Assembly (NCBI GenBank): GCA_029571215.1
Contig: JAKPTE010000001.1
Coordinates: forward strand, 1-64,000
DNA from: Bacteroidota bacterium
GTDB taxonomy: Bacteria > Bacteroidota > Bacteroidia > Bacteroidales > JAAYUG01
Direction: 5' to 3'
Length of the DNA stretch: 64,000 nt
Shown: in pieces, positions 17,047 to 26,953 of the stretch
How the letters are laid out: each line of letters begins with the position of its first letter
How positions within the stretch are numbered: the stretch's first letter is position 1
Position numbers and translations under genes: made by a program
The notes under the pieces: model-generated
What the model was told of the DNA's origin: nothing
Database searches by the model: none
Seen by the model: the letters and a program-made list of their open reading frames with translations, nothing else

Positions 17047-18183
17047 TTATTTTTTGATTTTGGGAACAATCCTGAAATTGTCGAAAGCAAAATCAAAAGT
17101 CATTCCCACCTGTGATTTCCAGGAACCAAACCGATCGAGGTGGAAAGGTTTGCCGGCAATGTTGGGCCATTTATCAAGAGGAATACTTACTGTCATCCAG
17201 CCTGTCTTTTCATATACTTTGTTTCCAAAATCTGCAGTATAGGGTTTCCATTCGATAAATCCCACATCGACCATTCCTACCTCAAACCAGTTTTTATCGA
17301 ACTTCGTATCACCTACCCACATTTCAAAGCGCAGGTCGTAATCGGCAGGATTTCCTTCGACCTGCAGACCACCGCAGTAAGCAATGACCGTTTCCTGAAT
17401 CCACCATTGATTATCACCGTAATCCTGTTTCAGGTAGTAGAATTTTCCGCTGATTGGTTTTACAGGGAAATCGGAAGGCAGTGTTTCAGGATCGCGTACA
17501 TAGGCATCTCCTCCCCAGCAGATCGGCAGATCGTCGAAATTGATAAACACGTTGCGGTTATCACGGAACCATGAATCGGTTGAATCCATACCTGCCACGG
17601 CGTACACCTTGATCTTGCCGGGTTGGGCTCCCTCAGGGACTTTTACATTGATCAGCTTGTCAGTGTAGCTCACAATGGTTCCTTCCACCTCTCCCGGGAA
17701 GACAACTTTAATCAGGTTTACGAAGTATTTGCCTTTGATCTGCAAAATTTCGCCATCGGGTACATACTCGAGAGGAATCGTATCGGCATCAGGAGGAGGA
17801 ATCAGAACCGGGAAATCATAGGTTGTTTGTCCTCCTTTGGTAACAACAGTAATCTTATTATTGATCTCTGTGGGGAATTCTCCGGGGATGGTAACGATAA
17901 TGTTTTTGTCGGTTACCAGGGTAGGCATAAAGAAAGCTTCCACATTGTTAAAATAGATGTGCATTGTTGAGCTGAGGTTTTTACCCTGGATAACAATCAT
18001 TTGTCCCAACTGTCCCTCGGTTAGTGCGCTGTCTTTTGCGACAATTCTGACTTTAGTAATAACAGGTACGCCATAGTCTTCCTCCTGTTCGCAGGAAGTG
18101 ACAAAATACCCGGCTGCAGCGATGATCAGAGCCATCATGAGCCAGGATATTTTTTCCGAAATGTTGTTTATGTATTTTTTCAT
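17047..18183 (-). CDS. Surface glycan-binding lipoprotein with IPT/TIG domains
   Basis: A 378-residue lipoprotein (signal helix about 12-30, lipobox before Cys31 in VTSCEQEED). Two IPT/TIG-like immunoglobulin folds span about 38-125 and 128-205 (IVIQGKNLSS, LQIKGKYFVN). The C-terminal 170 residues are beta-rich and aromatic-rich (DNQWWIQET, GFIEWKPY, RFGSWKSQVG) and end in a sheet-like segment (FDFAFDNFRIV), suggesting a carbohydrate-binding module. Its position after susD matches SusE/SusF or SGBP-B-type proteins, which sit on the outer membrane and capture glycan for the SusC/D transporter. Ligand specificity cannot be read directly. Confidence 0.8.
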   Translation of the reverse strand: MKKYINNISEKISWLMMALIIAAAGYFVTSCEQEEDYGVPVITKVRIVAKDSALTEGQLGQMIVIQGKNLSSTMHIYFNNVEAFFMPTLVTDKNIIVTIPGEFPTEINNKITVVTKGGQTTYDFPVLIPPPDADTIPLEYVPDGEILQIKGKYFVNLIKVVFPGEVEGTIVSYTDKLINVKVPEGAQPGKIKVYAVAGMDSTDSWFRDNRNVFINFDDLPICWGGDAYVRDPETLPSDFPVKPISGKFYYLKQDYGDNQWWIQETVIAYCGGLQVEGNPADYDLRFEMWVGDTKFDKNWFEVGMVDVGFIEWKPYTADFGNKVYEKTGWMTVSIPLDKWPNIAGKPFHLDRFGSWKSQVGMTFDFAFDNFRIVPKIKK

Positions 18184-18209
18184 ATTCGTTCAGATTGACT
18201 GGATAATAC

Positions 18210-19838
18210 TTATTTACCGAAGTTATACGGAACCGGGGGGTCCAGGAGTTTTGGATTCTGGTCAGTTTCTGAAGCCGGAATTGGTAAAACAAAACTGTCG
18301 TCGGTTGCAGTAATCTTGAAAGAGTTCAGCATGCGGGTTGTTCCCTGCCAGTAATAGGTACCCCTTTCCTGGTTATTGATAAAGGCAATGGCAGCAGTGG
18401 GATTCCAGTAATGCCATCTTATCAGGTCGTACCAGAAATCGGCTTCATAGGCAAACTCAACCCTTCTTTCGTGAAAGATATCCTGAAAAGTAATACTTGT
18501 TTTTGCATCCAGTCCGGCACGTGTACGCACCGCATTGAAGGCAGCCAGAGCATCGGCATCCGATGTGGAGGAATTGTTACCGAGAACAGCTTCCGCGTAA
18601 ATGAGATAAACATCAGCCAACCGGAGCACGTACGTATTTATTCCGGTAGACATAAAACATACTTTTCCGTTATTGTCTTCCGGGGTTCCGATGACATATT
18701 TCTTGATAGCGGCAAAGCAGGCATTTTCACCGATATTATCGTTAGGTTGGGCCACAAAGGTATATCCGCCGTCCTTTTTCTTTAATTCGGGATAATAATC
18801 GCCGTCCTGCATAATCGTTTCATGACGTCGTTTGTCTCCCGGTTCATATTCATTCTGCAGGTCGATGGTCGGGCCGATGTATCCGCCCCAGCCATCACCA
18901 ACTCCGGTAAGGGTATTGTCTTTGGCCCAGTAGGCCTGGTTGGTATTTTGAGTGCCCCAACCCTGGCAGGGTATCCATTGAAAGGCAAACAGGGATTCCT
19001 GGTTGTCCTTTTCAGCGTCTTCTCCCTTATACAGGAACAGATCAGCATACTCGGGTTTCAGTTTAAGCCCGCTGCTGTTGATAACATCACCTGCCAATTC
19101 CTTGGCTTTGTCAAGATCGGCCTGGTTGCGCGACCCGCTTTGTCCCCATCCAGACCTGGCAAGATATACTTTTGCCAGCATACCTTCGGCCGCCCATTTG
19201 GTAACCCTACCCCGGTCATTACCTGAATACGATGCCGGTAATTTACCTGCTGCATCCGTCAGATCATTGATGATAAACTGATAAACACTTTCCACCGTAT
19301 TGCGGGGAATTTTGGAATCAAAAACAATGGCGCTGTTATTTTCAATAATAGGGACAGGGCCCCAAAGCCTTACCAGGTAAAAATAGGCAGTAGCCCGCAT
19401 AAATTTAGCTTCCCCGACCACTCTGTTTTTCAATTCAGCAGGCACTGAGGCACCAGCTTTGGTGGGAATATTGTTTATTACCATATTCGAATGGGCTATT
19501 ACCCTGAACAATGAATTCCATGCTTCGTTCAAACGCGGATTGTTTTGGGTAACACCCAGCTGATAAAACTGTGCCATGTCACCGTCGTTGGTCCAGTGGT
19601 TGCCTGAAGTGGCGTCACCAATTACCCAGTGAGCCTTGTCATTCAGATCAAACCAGGGCCATCCGTAAAGAGAAGCCGTTGACGCATTTACCTGTTCAGA
19701 CGTCTGATAAAAATTATCAAGTGTCAGTGCGTCCTGCGGGGGTCTGTTCAGAAAATCCTCACTGCAGGCAAATCCTGATAACAAAAGGATTACCGGGACA
19801 ATTATGCGAAGTAATCTATATTTCTTTTTCATATACAT
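18210..19838 (-). CDS. SusD/RagB family glycan-binding lipoprotein
   Basis: A 542-residue outer-membrane lipoprotein (lipobox LLSGFAC, Cys25) of the SusD/RagB family, which forms the lid of the SusC channel and binds oligosaccharide. It carries the typical start SEDFLNRPPQDALTLDNFYQ, the helical TPR-like region with KFMRATAYFYLVRLWGPVP, and the late family block FNAVRTRAGL followed by FHERRVEFAYEADFWYDLIRW. Two start codons two residues apart are possible (19838 or 19832). It follows susC by 22 nt and precedes the glycan-binding protein by 26 nt. Confidence 0.95.
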   Translation of the reverse strand: MYMKKKYRLLRIIVPVILLLSGFACSEDFLNRPPQDALTLDNFYQTSEQVNASTASLYGWPWFDLNDKAHWVIGDATSGNHWTNDGDMAQFYQLGVTQNNPRLNEAWNSLFRVIAHSNMVINNIPTKAGASVPAELKNRVVGEAKFMRATAYFYLVRLWGPVPIIENNSAIVFDSKIPRNTVESVYQFIINDLTDAAGKLPASYSGNDRGRVTKWAAEGMLAKVYLARSGWGQSGSRNQADLDKAKELAGDVINSSGLKLKPEYADLFLYKGEDAEKDNQESLFAFQWIPCQGWGTQNTNQAYWAKDNTLTGVGDGWGGYIGPTIDLQNEYEPGDKRRHETIMQDGDYYPELKKKDGGYTFVAQPNDNIGENACFAAIKKYVIGTPEDNNGKVCFMSTGINTYVLRLADVYLIYAEAVLGNNSSTSDADALAAFNAVRTRAGLDAKTSITFQDIFHERRVEFAYEADFWYDLIRWHYWNPTAAIAFINNQERGTYYWQGTTRMLNSFKITATDDSFVLPIPASETDQNPKLLDPPVPYNFGK

Positions 19839-19860
19839 AAGTTTTTCAGGGTTACATCAA

Positions 19861-22800
19861 TTAGAATCCAAGGGTTAATCCAACCGAAACAATCCGTGGC
19901 ATCGGATAACGCCCGTTATCAACACCGGTCAGAAGCGGATCCTGGTTGTAAGAACCAATTTCGGGATCAAATCCGGTGTACTTTGTGAATGTCAAGGCAT
20001 TCTGAATGTTCATGTAGATGCGCAACTGATTGGCTTTAATCTTTGATATCAGTGCGCTCGGGAAAGTATACCCAAACGAAATATTTTTTATCCGCAGGTA
20101 GGATCCGTCTTCTACGTATCGTGACGATACCCTTGTGTTCTCATTCGGATCAGTGTTTATTGCCCTTGGCATGGTAGTTTCCGGATTAATAACCCTCACA
20201 TTTTTCGGGTCGGTTAAGGATCCTTCGGGATCAATCAGTTCAAACCGCACGCGGTCGTTAACGGTCTTAAGCTGATTCCCGTAAAGATTCCTCATTCCTT
20301 CCGTGCTCCTACGGGTAAAATTATAGATATCGTTTCCGTAGGTTCCCTGGATAAAAATGCTCAGATCAAAATTGTTCCAGCGGAATTCATTACCCAATCC
20401 ATAAGAGAATTTGGGATAGGGGTTTCCAATGTAAGTCCGGTCGAGGTCATCAATAACCTGAACATCGTGGAGGGTATCCCCTTCGATTATCCAGTCGGCC
20501 GTTGATGTATGGTCTATGTTTTTGAACTTGATATCACCAGGGAATACCCCTGACCAGGCATCAATCTTATCGCGTTGTTTGGGGCTGTTGATGATATCAT
20601 TATAATCAACGAAGATTCCGTCAACCACATATCCGTAAAACTGACCTAAAGGTTTTCCGACGGCTGTTTTGGTTACAGTGTTAAACCACTGCACATTTCT
20701 AAAAATAGCCGCTCCTTCTTCACCAAGGCTCAGCACTTTATTGGCATTGTGCGAAAGCGAAAGGGTGGTAATCCAGGAAAATCTGCCTGTGAGATTATGG
20801 GTGGTAAGGCTAAGTTCCCATCCTTTATTTTCCATTTTTCCGAGGTTGACAAAAGGAGCCTCGATACCCATCCAGCTTCCTCCTCCCATGTAGTTTGGCA
20901 AGGGCATGCGGAGCAACATGTTGTCTGTATTGCGTTTGTAAATTTCAAGGGTCATGTCAATACGGTTCTGGAAGAGGGCAAGATCAACACCAAGGTTTTT
21001 GTCGATGGTTGCTTCCCACTGGACATCCGGATTGGGCAGGTTTGTCAGCAGAAATCCATTTCCGATTCCTGAAGGTGCTGTACGCAGGGCTGAGCCATAA
21101 GCATATCCGGGGATGGCCTGATTACCGACTTCTCCGTAACCCAGACGGAGTTTCAGGTTGCTCACAAACTGCAGGTTCTGCATAAAGTTCTCATTGGAAA
21201 TTCTCCATGCTACCGATACTGAAGGGAAGTATCCCCAACGTTTATTGGGTCCAAAATTGGAAGAACCATCTGCCCGGAATGTAGCTGTAAGCATATATTT
21301 ACCGGCATAGGTGTACATCATCCTTGCAAAATAGGATGCCAGGGCATTACTGCCTTTGTATCCACTGTTTGTTGCTGTTGTTGCTTCTCCCGCATTCAAT
21401 TCCTGGACGTCGTTGCTGACAAAATTCTTACGAACCCCTTCAATTCCTTCCCAATTTGATTCCTGGGCTTCCTGGGCCAGCATCAGGGTAACATCGTGTT
21501 TTTCGCCGAAAACCTGCTGGTAGGTCAGATAGTTATTCAACGACCAGTAGAAGCTTTGTGAGTAATTTCTCCTTGACTGGTTCTGGGTATTCACAATCAG
21601 CCCATACTGGTAAGTTGGCTGAAAGGCATAGTTATTAATAAACTGTATATCAGTACTGAATTGAGAGTGTAATGTAAAATGCTTCAGGAAAGTAATATCG
21701 GAATAAGCACTTCCGAGAGCACGAGTGCGTGTTACATTCAGATCTCTGTCGAGTGCCATGGCCACGGGGTTGGTGACACCAAACTGGGTAGTAACCGGAC
21801 CTCCCCAGCTTCCGTCAGGAAATTTCAATGGGATATCGGGTGCCTGAAGCAGGGTAGCCGTAATAACCCCGTCATCGGAATCGTTAAGGGTAATCCGCTC
21901 GTTGGTACGGCTTACCATAAAGTTACTTCCCACTTTGATCCAGTCTTTTGCCTGGTTTTCAAGATTAAGTCGGGCAGAATACCTGTCAAAATTCGAACCG
22001 ATTACAATTCCGTCCTGCGCAAAGTAGCCGCCTGTCAGAGCGTAGGTGGTTCTTTCGTTACCGCCTGAAACGGAGATCTGATGGCTTTGCACCGGTGCTG
22101 TGCGGAAAACAGCGTCCTGCCAGTCGGTTCCGTTCCCAAGAATAGACAAATCCTGAAATTCCTGCCTGTGGGTAATGAGGCCCAGATCGGCCAGTTCATT
22201 CTGGTATGATGCATATTCTCTCAGATTCATAACATCCATGCGTTTTGGCAAGGTTTGCCAACCGTAATATGCGTCATAGTTTACCTTCGATTCACCTGCT
22301 TTACCCCGCTTGGTGGTAATAATAACCACTCCGTTAGCTCCGCGGGAACCGTAAATGGCACTGGCTGAAGCATCTTTCAGGATTTCAACCGACACGATAT
22401 CAGCCGGGTTGAGGGTTGAAAGGGCGCTAACAGCAGTCTGTCCATTACCGCCGCCAGCCCAGTCAAAACCTACCGCTGTTCCCTGAGCCTGCGCTGAAAC
22501 CTGGACACCATCAATGACATACAAGGGTTCACTGCCGGAGTTGATAGAACCTGCACCGCGGATTCTTATGGAAACTCCGCCGCCCGGCTGGCCGGAATTC
22601 TGAAATACCTGCACACCGGCAGCCTTTCCCTGCAGGGCCTGGTCAATAGAAGTGGAAATGGTATTTTTCAAAGCCTGTTCCGAAACGGTAGCCACAGCTC
22701 CCGTCAGGTCGGTTTTTCTTTGTGTCCCGTAGCCGATAACAACAATTTCCTCCAGCTTTTTAATATCTTCAACCAGGCTCAGATTGATTACCGTTTTCCC

Positions 22801-23466
22801 TGACACGGCAACTTCCTCTGTTTTATATCCTACATAGGAAAACGATAGTATGGCATCAGGACCTGTGAGAGTAATGCTGTATTCTCCGTTAGCATTGGTA
22901 ATGGTGCCATTGGTTGTTCCTTTTTCGAGTACTGTAACTCCGGGCAAAGGTTCATTGGTTTCGGCGGCCACTACCCGTCCTTTTACCTGAAAGGTTTGTT
23001 GAAGGGCAGAGATTTCCCGGAGGCTGAGCATTTCCAGTTGAATTTTTTCTTCGTTTCTGCTGCTGTTGCTCAGTCCTGCTATTCTCTGAAGCAGGGGCAT
23101 CAGTTGCTTGTCCTGTCGGGGCGTAATCACATAGTACCCAAGCCCAACCTTATCGACCTGATACTTGCTAGCCCTTTGAATTTCCTTAACATAGGGATCG
23201 ATCTCATCCGCCTGAAAATTTCTAAGGGCTTCCGGAACGGAAACATTGTCCAGCAATCCCGACTCATAACTGAAAACAACATTGAAGCGCTGTTCCAATT
23301 GAGTGAGGTACTGGCTTAATGACTCCCTGGATGAGATTGCCTGCCTTCCTTTGTTCGAATCGGCGGTAAGAGCAAACATCTCCTGGGAGAAGGAGTTTGC
23401 CTCCAATACAAGAACTGCTGTAAGCATCAGCAGTCTGGTCCACAAAAAGTGATCTTTCTTTTTCAT
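19861..23466 (-). CDS. SusC/RagA TonB-dependent transporter with STN domain
   Basis: A 1201-residue outer-membrane transporter that imports oligosaccharide using TonB energy. After the signal peptide come a secretin/TonB short N-terminal (STN) domain (about 40-117), a carboxypeptidase-regulatory-like domain (about 158-232, VKGRVVAAETNEPLPGVTV), a linker with the TonB-box-like EEIVVIGYGTQ, a plug (about 245-380, with LYVIDGVQV and ASAIYGSRGANGV), and a long beta-barrel ending in the aromatic VGLTLGF. The STN domain marks transporters that signal to an inner-membrane FecR anti-sigma factor, and that gene lies immediately upstream. Confidence 0.96.
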   Translation of the reverse strand: MKKKDHFLWTRLLMLTAVLVLEANSFSQEMFALTADSNKGRQAISSRESLSQYLTQLEQRFNVVFSYESGLLDNVSVPEALRNFQADEIDPYVKEIQRASKYQVDKVGLGYYVITPRQDKQLMPLLQRIAGLSNSSRNEEKIQLEMLSLREISALQQTFQVKGRVVAAETNEPLPGVTVLEKGTTNGTITNANGEYSITLTGPDAILSFSYVGYKTEEVAVSGKTVINLSLVEDIKKLEEIVVIGYGTQRKTDLTGAVATVSEQALKNTISTSIDQALQGKAAGVQVFQNSGQPGGGVSIRIRGAGSINSGSEPLYVIDGVQVSAQAQGTAVGFDWAGGGNGQTAVSALSTLNPADIVSVEILKDASASAIYGSRGANGVVIITTKRGKAGESKVNYDAYYGWQTLPKRMDVMNLREYASYQNELADLGLITHRQEFQDLSILGNGTDWQDAVFRTAPVQSHQISVSGGNERTTYALTGGYFAQDGIVIGSNFDRYSARLNLENQAKDWIKVGSNFMVSRTNERITLNDSDDGVITATLLQAPDIPLKFPDGSWGGPVTTQFGVTNPVAMALDRDLNVTRTRALGSAYSDITFLKHFTLHSQFSTDIQFINNYAFQPTYQYGLIVNTQNQSRRNYSQSFYWSLNNYLTYQQVFGEKHDVTLMLAQEAQESNWEGIEGVRKNFVSNDVQELNAGEATTATNSGYKGSNALASYFARMMYTYAGKYMLTATFRADGSSNFGPNKRWGYFPSVSVAWRISNENFMQNLQFVSNLKLRLGYGEVGNQAIPGYAYGSALRTAPSGIGNGFLLTNLPNPDVQWEATIDKNLGVDLALFQNRIDMTLEIYKRNTDNMLLRMPLPNYMGGGSWMGIEAPFVNLGKMENKGWELSLTTHNLTGRFSWITTLSLSHNANKVLSLGEEGAAIFRNVQWFNTVTKTAVGKPLGQFYGYVVDGIFVDYNDIINSPKQRDKIDAWSGVFPGDIKFKNIDHTSTADWIIEGDTLHDVQVIDDLDRTYIGNPYPKFSYGLGNEFRWNNFDLSIFIQGTYGNDIYNFTRRSTEGMRNLYGNQLKTVNDRVRFELIDPEGSLTDPKNVRVINPETTMPRAINTDPNENTRVSSRYVEDGSYLRIKNISFGYTFPSALISKIKANQLRIYMNIQNALTFTKYTGFDPEIGSYNQDPLLTGVDNGRYPMPRIVSVGLTLGF

Positions 23467-23511
23467 ATCTGGTTAGTTGAGTTAGTAAAGAATGTCACAA
23501 TATTTAGCTTG

Positions 23512-24522
23512 TCATTTTCTTTCCAGAAGAATTTCATCACCATTACGGGTGATTTTCAGATCAAAAACTTTTTCGATGGTGAGCAGCAGTACGTCAATAT
23601 TATCGGTTGGTGCTGCGCCCCTCATTTTTCGCTGTGCCAGATCACGGTTATCAATTTTAACCCTAACACCATACGTGGCCTCAATTTTCCTTGCTATTTC
23701 CATCAGCGTATTGTTATCAAAAATCAGTTTACCCTGAGTCCATGCACTGAATTCGTCAGCGGCAACTTCTTTTCTTACCAGGGTTTTTCTTTCCTTGGAA
23801 TAAGTGACCATTTCGCCGGGTTTCATGAGCAAGGCCCTGTCGGTTTCCCTGTTGGGCAGATTAATTAAGATCTGACCTGAATTGAGTGTGACCGTTGTAT
23901 TTTCTCCCCTTGCATCAACATTGAAACGTGTTCCCAGAACCTCAATAACAAGATCAGCCGTATGAACAAGGAACCGTTTATTCGGCAGATCGCCCAATTT
24001 GCGTACATCAAAAAACGCTTCACCTTCCACCCATACCTCTCTGGGTTGATCTTCCTTCCAGTTGCGTGCAAAGTGAATGCGTGAATTGCCGTTCAGCATA
24101 ACTTCTGACTGATCGGGAAGAACAACTTTCCGCACTTCTCCGTACCCTGTGGAAAAACTGACATTTCCGGTATATCTTTGTATCAGAAATGTTCCGGCCA
24201 AAACAAGCCCAGCTATTATAGCTGCTGCCCTGAGCCACCTGCCCGAAACAGGCATTCTGAAAATTTTCTTCCTCCGGTTCGATTCATGCTCCAGGATTTC
24301 TTTAAGAATCATTTCCTGTTTTTGGGGATTGAGATCAGGTTCCTGTATCAGGAACGTCTTTACCATTTCTACAGCAAGATCAAGTTCCTGTTTCTGCTCA
24401 GGATGATTTTCCCAGTATTGCTTCCAGAACCTTTCAGTATCAGGAGACTTGTCCTTAACCATTGAAACAAACAGAGGATCCTGTGCAAAATCTTCGGCCC
24501 GGTATAACCGATAATCGTTCAT
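23512..24522 (-). CDS. FecR family anti-sigma factor
   Basis: A 336-residue inner-membrane signal transducer. The cytoplasmic N-terminal about 90 residues would bind the sigma factor. One transmembrane helix lies near 103-122 (RAAAIIAGLVLAGTFLI). The periplasmic part has a FecR domain (about 130-225, with STGYGEVRKVVLPDQSEVMLN) and a C-terminal DUF4974-type domain (about 262-335, LIFDNNTLMEIARKIEATYGV) that would contact the STN domain of SusC. The gene lies between the ECF sigma gene and susC, the standard order for trans-envelope control of such loci. Confidence 0.93.
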   Translation of the reverse strand: MNDYRLYRAEDFAQDPLFVSMVKDKSPDTERFWKQYWENHPEQKQELDLAVEMVKTFLIQEPDLNPQKQEMILKEILEHESNRRKKIFRMPVSGRWLRAAAIIAGLVLAGTFLIQRYTGNVSFSTGYGEVRKVVLPDQSEVMLNGNSRIHFARNWKEDQPREVWVEGEAFFDVRKLGDLPNKRFLVHTADLVIEVLGTRFNVDARGENTTVTLNSGQILINLPNRETDRALLMKPGEMVTYSKERKTLVRKEVAADEFSAWTQGKLIFDNNTLMEIARKIEATYGVRVKIDNRDLAQRKMRGAAPTDNIDVLLLTIEKVFDLKITRNGDEILLERK

Positions 24523-24603
24523 TTTGGAATGAGTTTAAAATTTCTCCCGGACATCTATCCGGATTAAATAAGACCAGGTATCAGAATTTGTATTAATTAA
24601 ATT

Positions 24604-25185
24604 TCAAGTTTTTGATAAGTGCCCTCCGGAGGAAAAAATTTCACGCAATGATTTAATTGCCAGATACACCAGGGTGCGTGACGACTGATACTTTATTTCC
24701 ATTATTTCGGCAATTTCCTGATAGTCAAGTCCTACGTAGAATCTCAGATAAATCGCTTCGCGCTGCTGCCGGGTCAATAGGCCCAGAGCTTCCCGGAGTT
24801 TTTCTCTTTTTTCCTTTTGATCTTCCTGCTTATCGGAAAAAGTTTCCATTGAAAATTCAAGGGTAAAATTCAGGTCATCGGTCAACGGGGTTCCTTTATA
24901 CCGCAGTCCGGATTTCACCTTTCTGAAAAGAAACCGCCGAAATGATTTGAGAAGATAGTAACGGACAGAAGTGGTTTTTCCAAGATTATAACGGTGATCG
25001 ATCAGATAGAGAAAGAAATCCTGCAAAATATCTTCCAGCATGGCCGGATTCCCAACAAAGCGAAACCCATACCGGTACAAAATAACAGAATACTGCCGGT
25101 AAATTAACTCCAGGGCTCCGTGTTCTCCGTGACGGAAAGCATCCCAGATCCGGCTCTCATTCTCATGGTTGAGATTTTGCGGCAT
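24604..25185 (-). CDS. ECF-type RNA polymerase sigma factor
   Basis: A 193-residue sigma-70-family factor of the ECF group used with FecR proteins. The ATG complementary to 25183-25185 is chosen; the longer frame begins with TTG inside the putative promoter. Region 2 is seen in LIYRQYSVILYRYGFRFVGN and LEDILQDFFLYLIDH, and region 4 in LTRQQREAIYLRFYVGLDYQEIAEIMEI, a helix-turn-helix that would read the -35 region of its targets. It should direct transcription of the downstream susC operon when FecR releases it, and is separated from fecR by 81 bp. Confidence 0.93.
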   Translation of the reverse strand: MPQNLNHENESRIWDAFRHGEHGALELIYRQYSVILYRYGFRFVGNPAMLEDILQDFFLYLIDHRYNLGKTTSVRYYLLKSFRRFLFRKVKSGLRYKGTPLTDDLNFTLEFSMETFSDKQEDQKEKREKLREALGLLTRQQREAIYLRFYVGLDYQEIAEIMEIKYQSSRTLVYLAIKSLREIFSSGGHLSKT

Positions 25186-25206
25186 AAAAAATTGAAAACC
25201 TTTCAA

Positions 25207-25214
25207 CAAATGTA
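25207..25214 (-). promoter_or_regulatory. Putative -7 element of the ECF sigma gene
   Basis: Read on the minus strand this is TACATTTG, matching TAnnTTTG, 21 nt upstream of the chosen sigma-factor ATG. The match supports the shorter start. No convincing -33 TTTG was found. Confidence 0.4.
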
Positions 25215-25250
25215 ATCAGTTCCCTGTTATTCATATGAATATTTATACAA

Positions 25251-25937
25251 TTATCTTCCTTCAGCTTCAGGATACAGCGTATCCACCCTGTCGCTCTGAA
25301 AAATTTCACCGGTAGTGACTTCAATAAATGACAAACGGCCGCCTTCCCATCCGGCTCCCGTATCGGTGAGAATGATTTCGCACACTCTCATAGGTTTATC
25401 GGTTCCGAAATTCAGGGTAGGAGTATGGCCTACGTAAATTTCATGGTAATTACTTAAACGGGATCCGGGCTTTTCGGCTTCCAGTTGAAGAGCTTTCATC
25501 ACCAGGCTGCGGTCCCACAGAAACACTTCAGGATCCTGTTCATCCAGGGGTATTCCCGGCAGTATCCCTGCATGGACAAAAAGACGGTCATTCCATTCAT
25601 AATAGTATAGTGCTCTTTCCATAAATGCAATATCCTCCTCAGTTAATCCATTTTCAAAACTGGTTACGGTTGCCTTTCCCCCCTGCATCCACCAGCCGGG
25701 GGTGATTGCTCCAGTTTTCATCCAGTGTAAAGCCCATTCATCATGATTTCCTCTGAGCAGAATCAGACGGTTAATACCCGACAATGCTCTGATTACATGA
25801 TGTGTTTCAGGCCATCCGTCGCAAATATCTCCCAGAACAATCAGCTGATCTTCTTCAGGCTGGAAGCCACTGCGGAGAAGGCACTGTTCCAGAGCCCTAT
25901 AAGCACCGTGGATGTCGCTGGTCACAAAAATTCTCAT
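25251..25937 (-). CDS. PrpE/ApaH-like metallophosphoesterase
   Basis: A 228-residue cytoplasmic calcineurin-type phosphatase. The metal-binding motifs are in order: SDIHGAYRAL (residues 8-17), LGDICDGWP (about 35-43), LRGNHDEWALHW (about 60-71), FVHAGILPG (about 120) and YVGHTPT (about 170). Serine/threonine protein phosphatase or dinucleoside-polyphosphate hydrolase activity is typical of the group, and sequence alone does not separate the two. It lies 41 bp upstream of the sigma-factor frame on the same strand, but there is no functional reason to count it in the polysaccharide locus. Confidence 0.85.
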   Translation of the reverse strand: MRIFVTSDIHGAYRALEQCLLRSGFQPEEDQLIVLGDICDGWPETHHVIRALSGINRLILLRGNHDEWALHWMKTGAITPGWWMQGGKATVTSFENGLTEEDIAFMERALYYYEWNDRLFVHAGILPGIPLDEQDPEVFLWDRSLVMKALQLEAEKPGSRLSNYHEIYVGHTPTLNFGTDKPMRVCEIILTDTGAGWEGGRLSFIEVTTGEIFQSDRVDTLYPEAEGR

Positions 25938-26296
25938 GGCCGGATAACAGTGAAAAGTATATCTACGGAACAGCTATTGTTCAGTTAGCAACACCAGACA
26001 AGCTTTTTATCTCGCGGTCAATCCGGATTCAGTACTAACCTGCGAAATATGGCCTACTGAAGTTTTCGCTTCATTCCCGAAATCCTGCTACCTATTCAGG
26101 CCTGAAAATTTCGGCAATTTTTATCAAAAATCCTTGCTTTGAAAAAATTTCTGGCACAGCAAACAGATAAAAAAAGGACACAGCATATGTAATGCTCAGA
26201 ATGCCGGCAAATAAAAACCGGCATAGTATTATCACAGGCTATGATTGTTCCGGTGAAGATAGTAATTCCGGGCAGGAATCTTGCTTGGCTTTCCTG
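25938..26296. other. Gene-free stretch with a weak hairpin
   Basis: No credible coding frame is seen in these 359 bases. A 7-bp inverted repeat (ATGCCGG 26201-26207 / CCGGCAT 26218-26224) lies about 70 nt past the stop of the neighbouring secreted-protein gene and could end its transcript, though no T-run follows on either strand. Confidence 0.35.
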
Positions 26297-26893
26297 TTAC
26301 TTTGCGTATTTTGCTATGATATCAACCGGCAATGCATTCACCATTGACATGACAGTAGTTTCTTCAGCCACGCCGGTAACATTCACGGTAAGAAGAGTCT
26401 GGTCAATAGGTATTTGCACATTATACGACGGATTATCTCCGGTTTCTTTTTGCAGAATTCCCTTATAGCCTGCTACCCTGATTCGTTTCTGATTTGGATC
26501 AGAAGCGCCCATGATTGCCGGGAGGGAGAGAAGAGCGTTAATACTTGCCAGCAAGGGGGAATCTCCAAGAATTTCAACACGGGCTGATTTTTCTTCCGTA
26601 GCATAAACACGGGTTATTGAGAGTCCTGTAAACCCAACGGCACCTGAAATATTATCCTGCTTCATATCAGCGGGTAATCCGCCAAGATTTGCCGGCAGGG
26701 CTTTCAAAATTTCTTTTCCGATTTCCTGGTTAATGCCGGCGATTGCTTCCTGCAAAGCAAACCTTGTTTCTTCCAGTTGTCCGGATGTATAGGATTTTTC
26801 TGCTTCCTGCAATCGGGTGATGACATCCTGGGCCCTTAAAGGCAGAAATGCCATAAGGACAATCCATAACTGAATAAAAATCAATTGTTTCAT
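26297..26893 (-). CDS. Secreted protein of unknown function, paralogue A
   Basis: A 198-residue protein with a signal peptide ending near LRAQ; the ATG complementary to 26891-26893 is chosen because the longer frame puts a non-signal stretch in front of it. I do not recognise the family. It begins with a helical region (VITRLQEAEKSYTSGQLEET) and continues into a part clearly related to the upstream neighbour: both contain EIGK or EMGK, a LP...GL...D..QD block, GF.GL...R.Y, and a C-terminal beta-like half. The stop is followed by a weak hairpin. Exported, probably periplasmic or surface; function unknown. Confidence 0.7.
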   Translation of the reverse strand: MKQLIFIQLWIVLMAFLPLRAQDVITRLQEAEKSYTSGQLEETRFALQEAIAGINQEIGKEILKALPANLGGLPADMKQDNISGAVGFTGLSITRVYATEEKSARVEILGDSPLLASINALLSLPAIMGASDPNQKRIRVAGYKGILQKETGDNPSYNVQIPIDQTLLTVNVTGVAEETTVMSMVNALPVDIIAKYAK

Positions 26894-26953
26894 ACTGTAT
26901 GATTTTTTAGGGAACAGTAAATTCACCGCAAATAGTAGCATTCCGGTGAAGCA

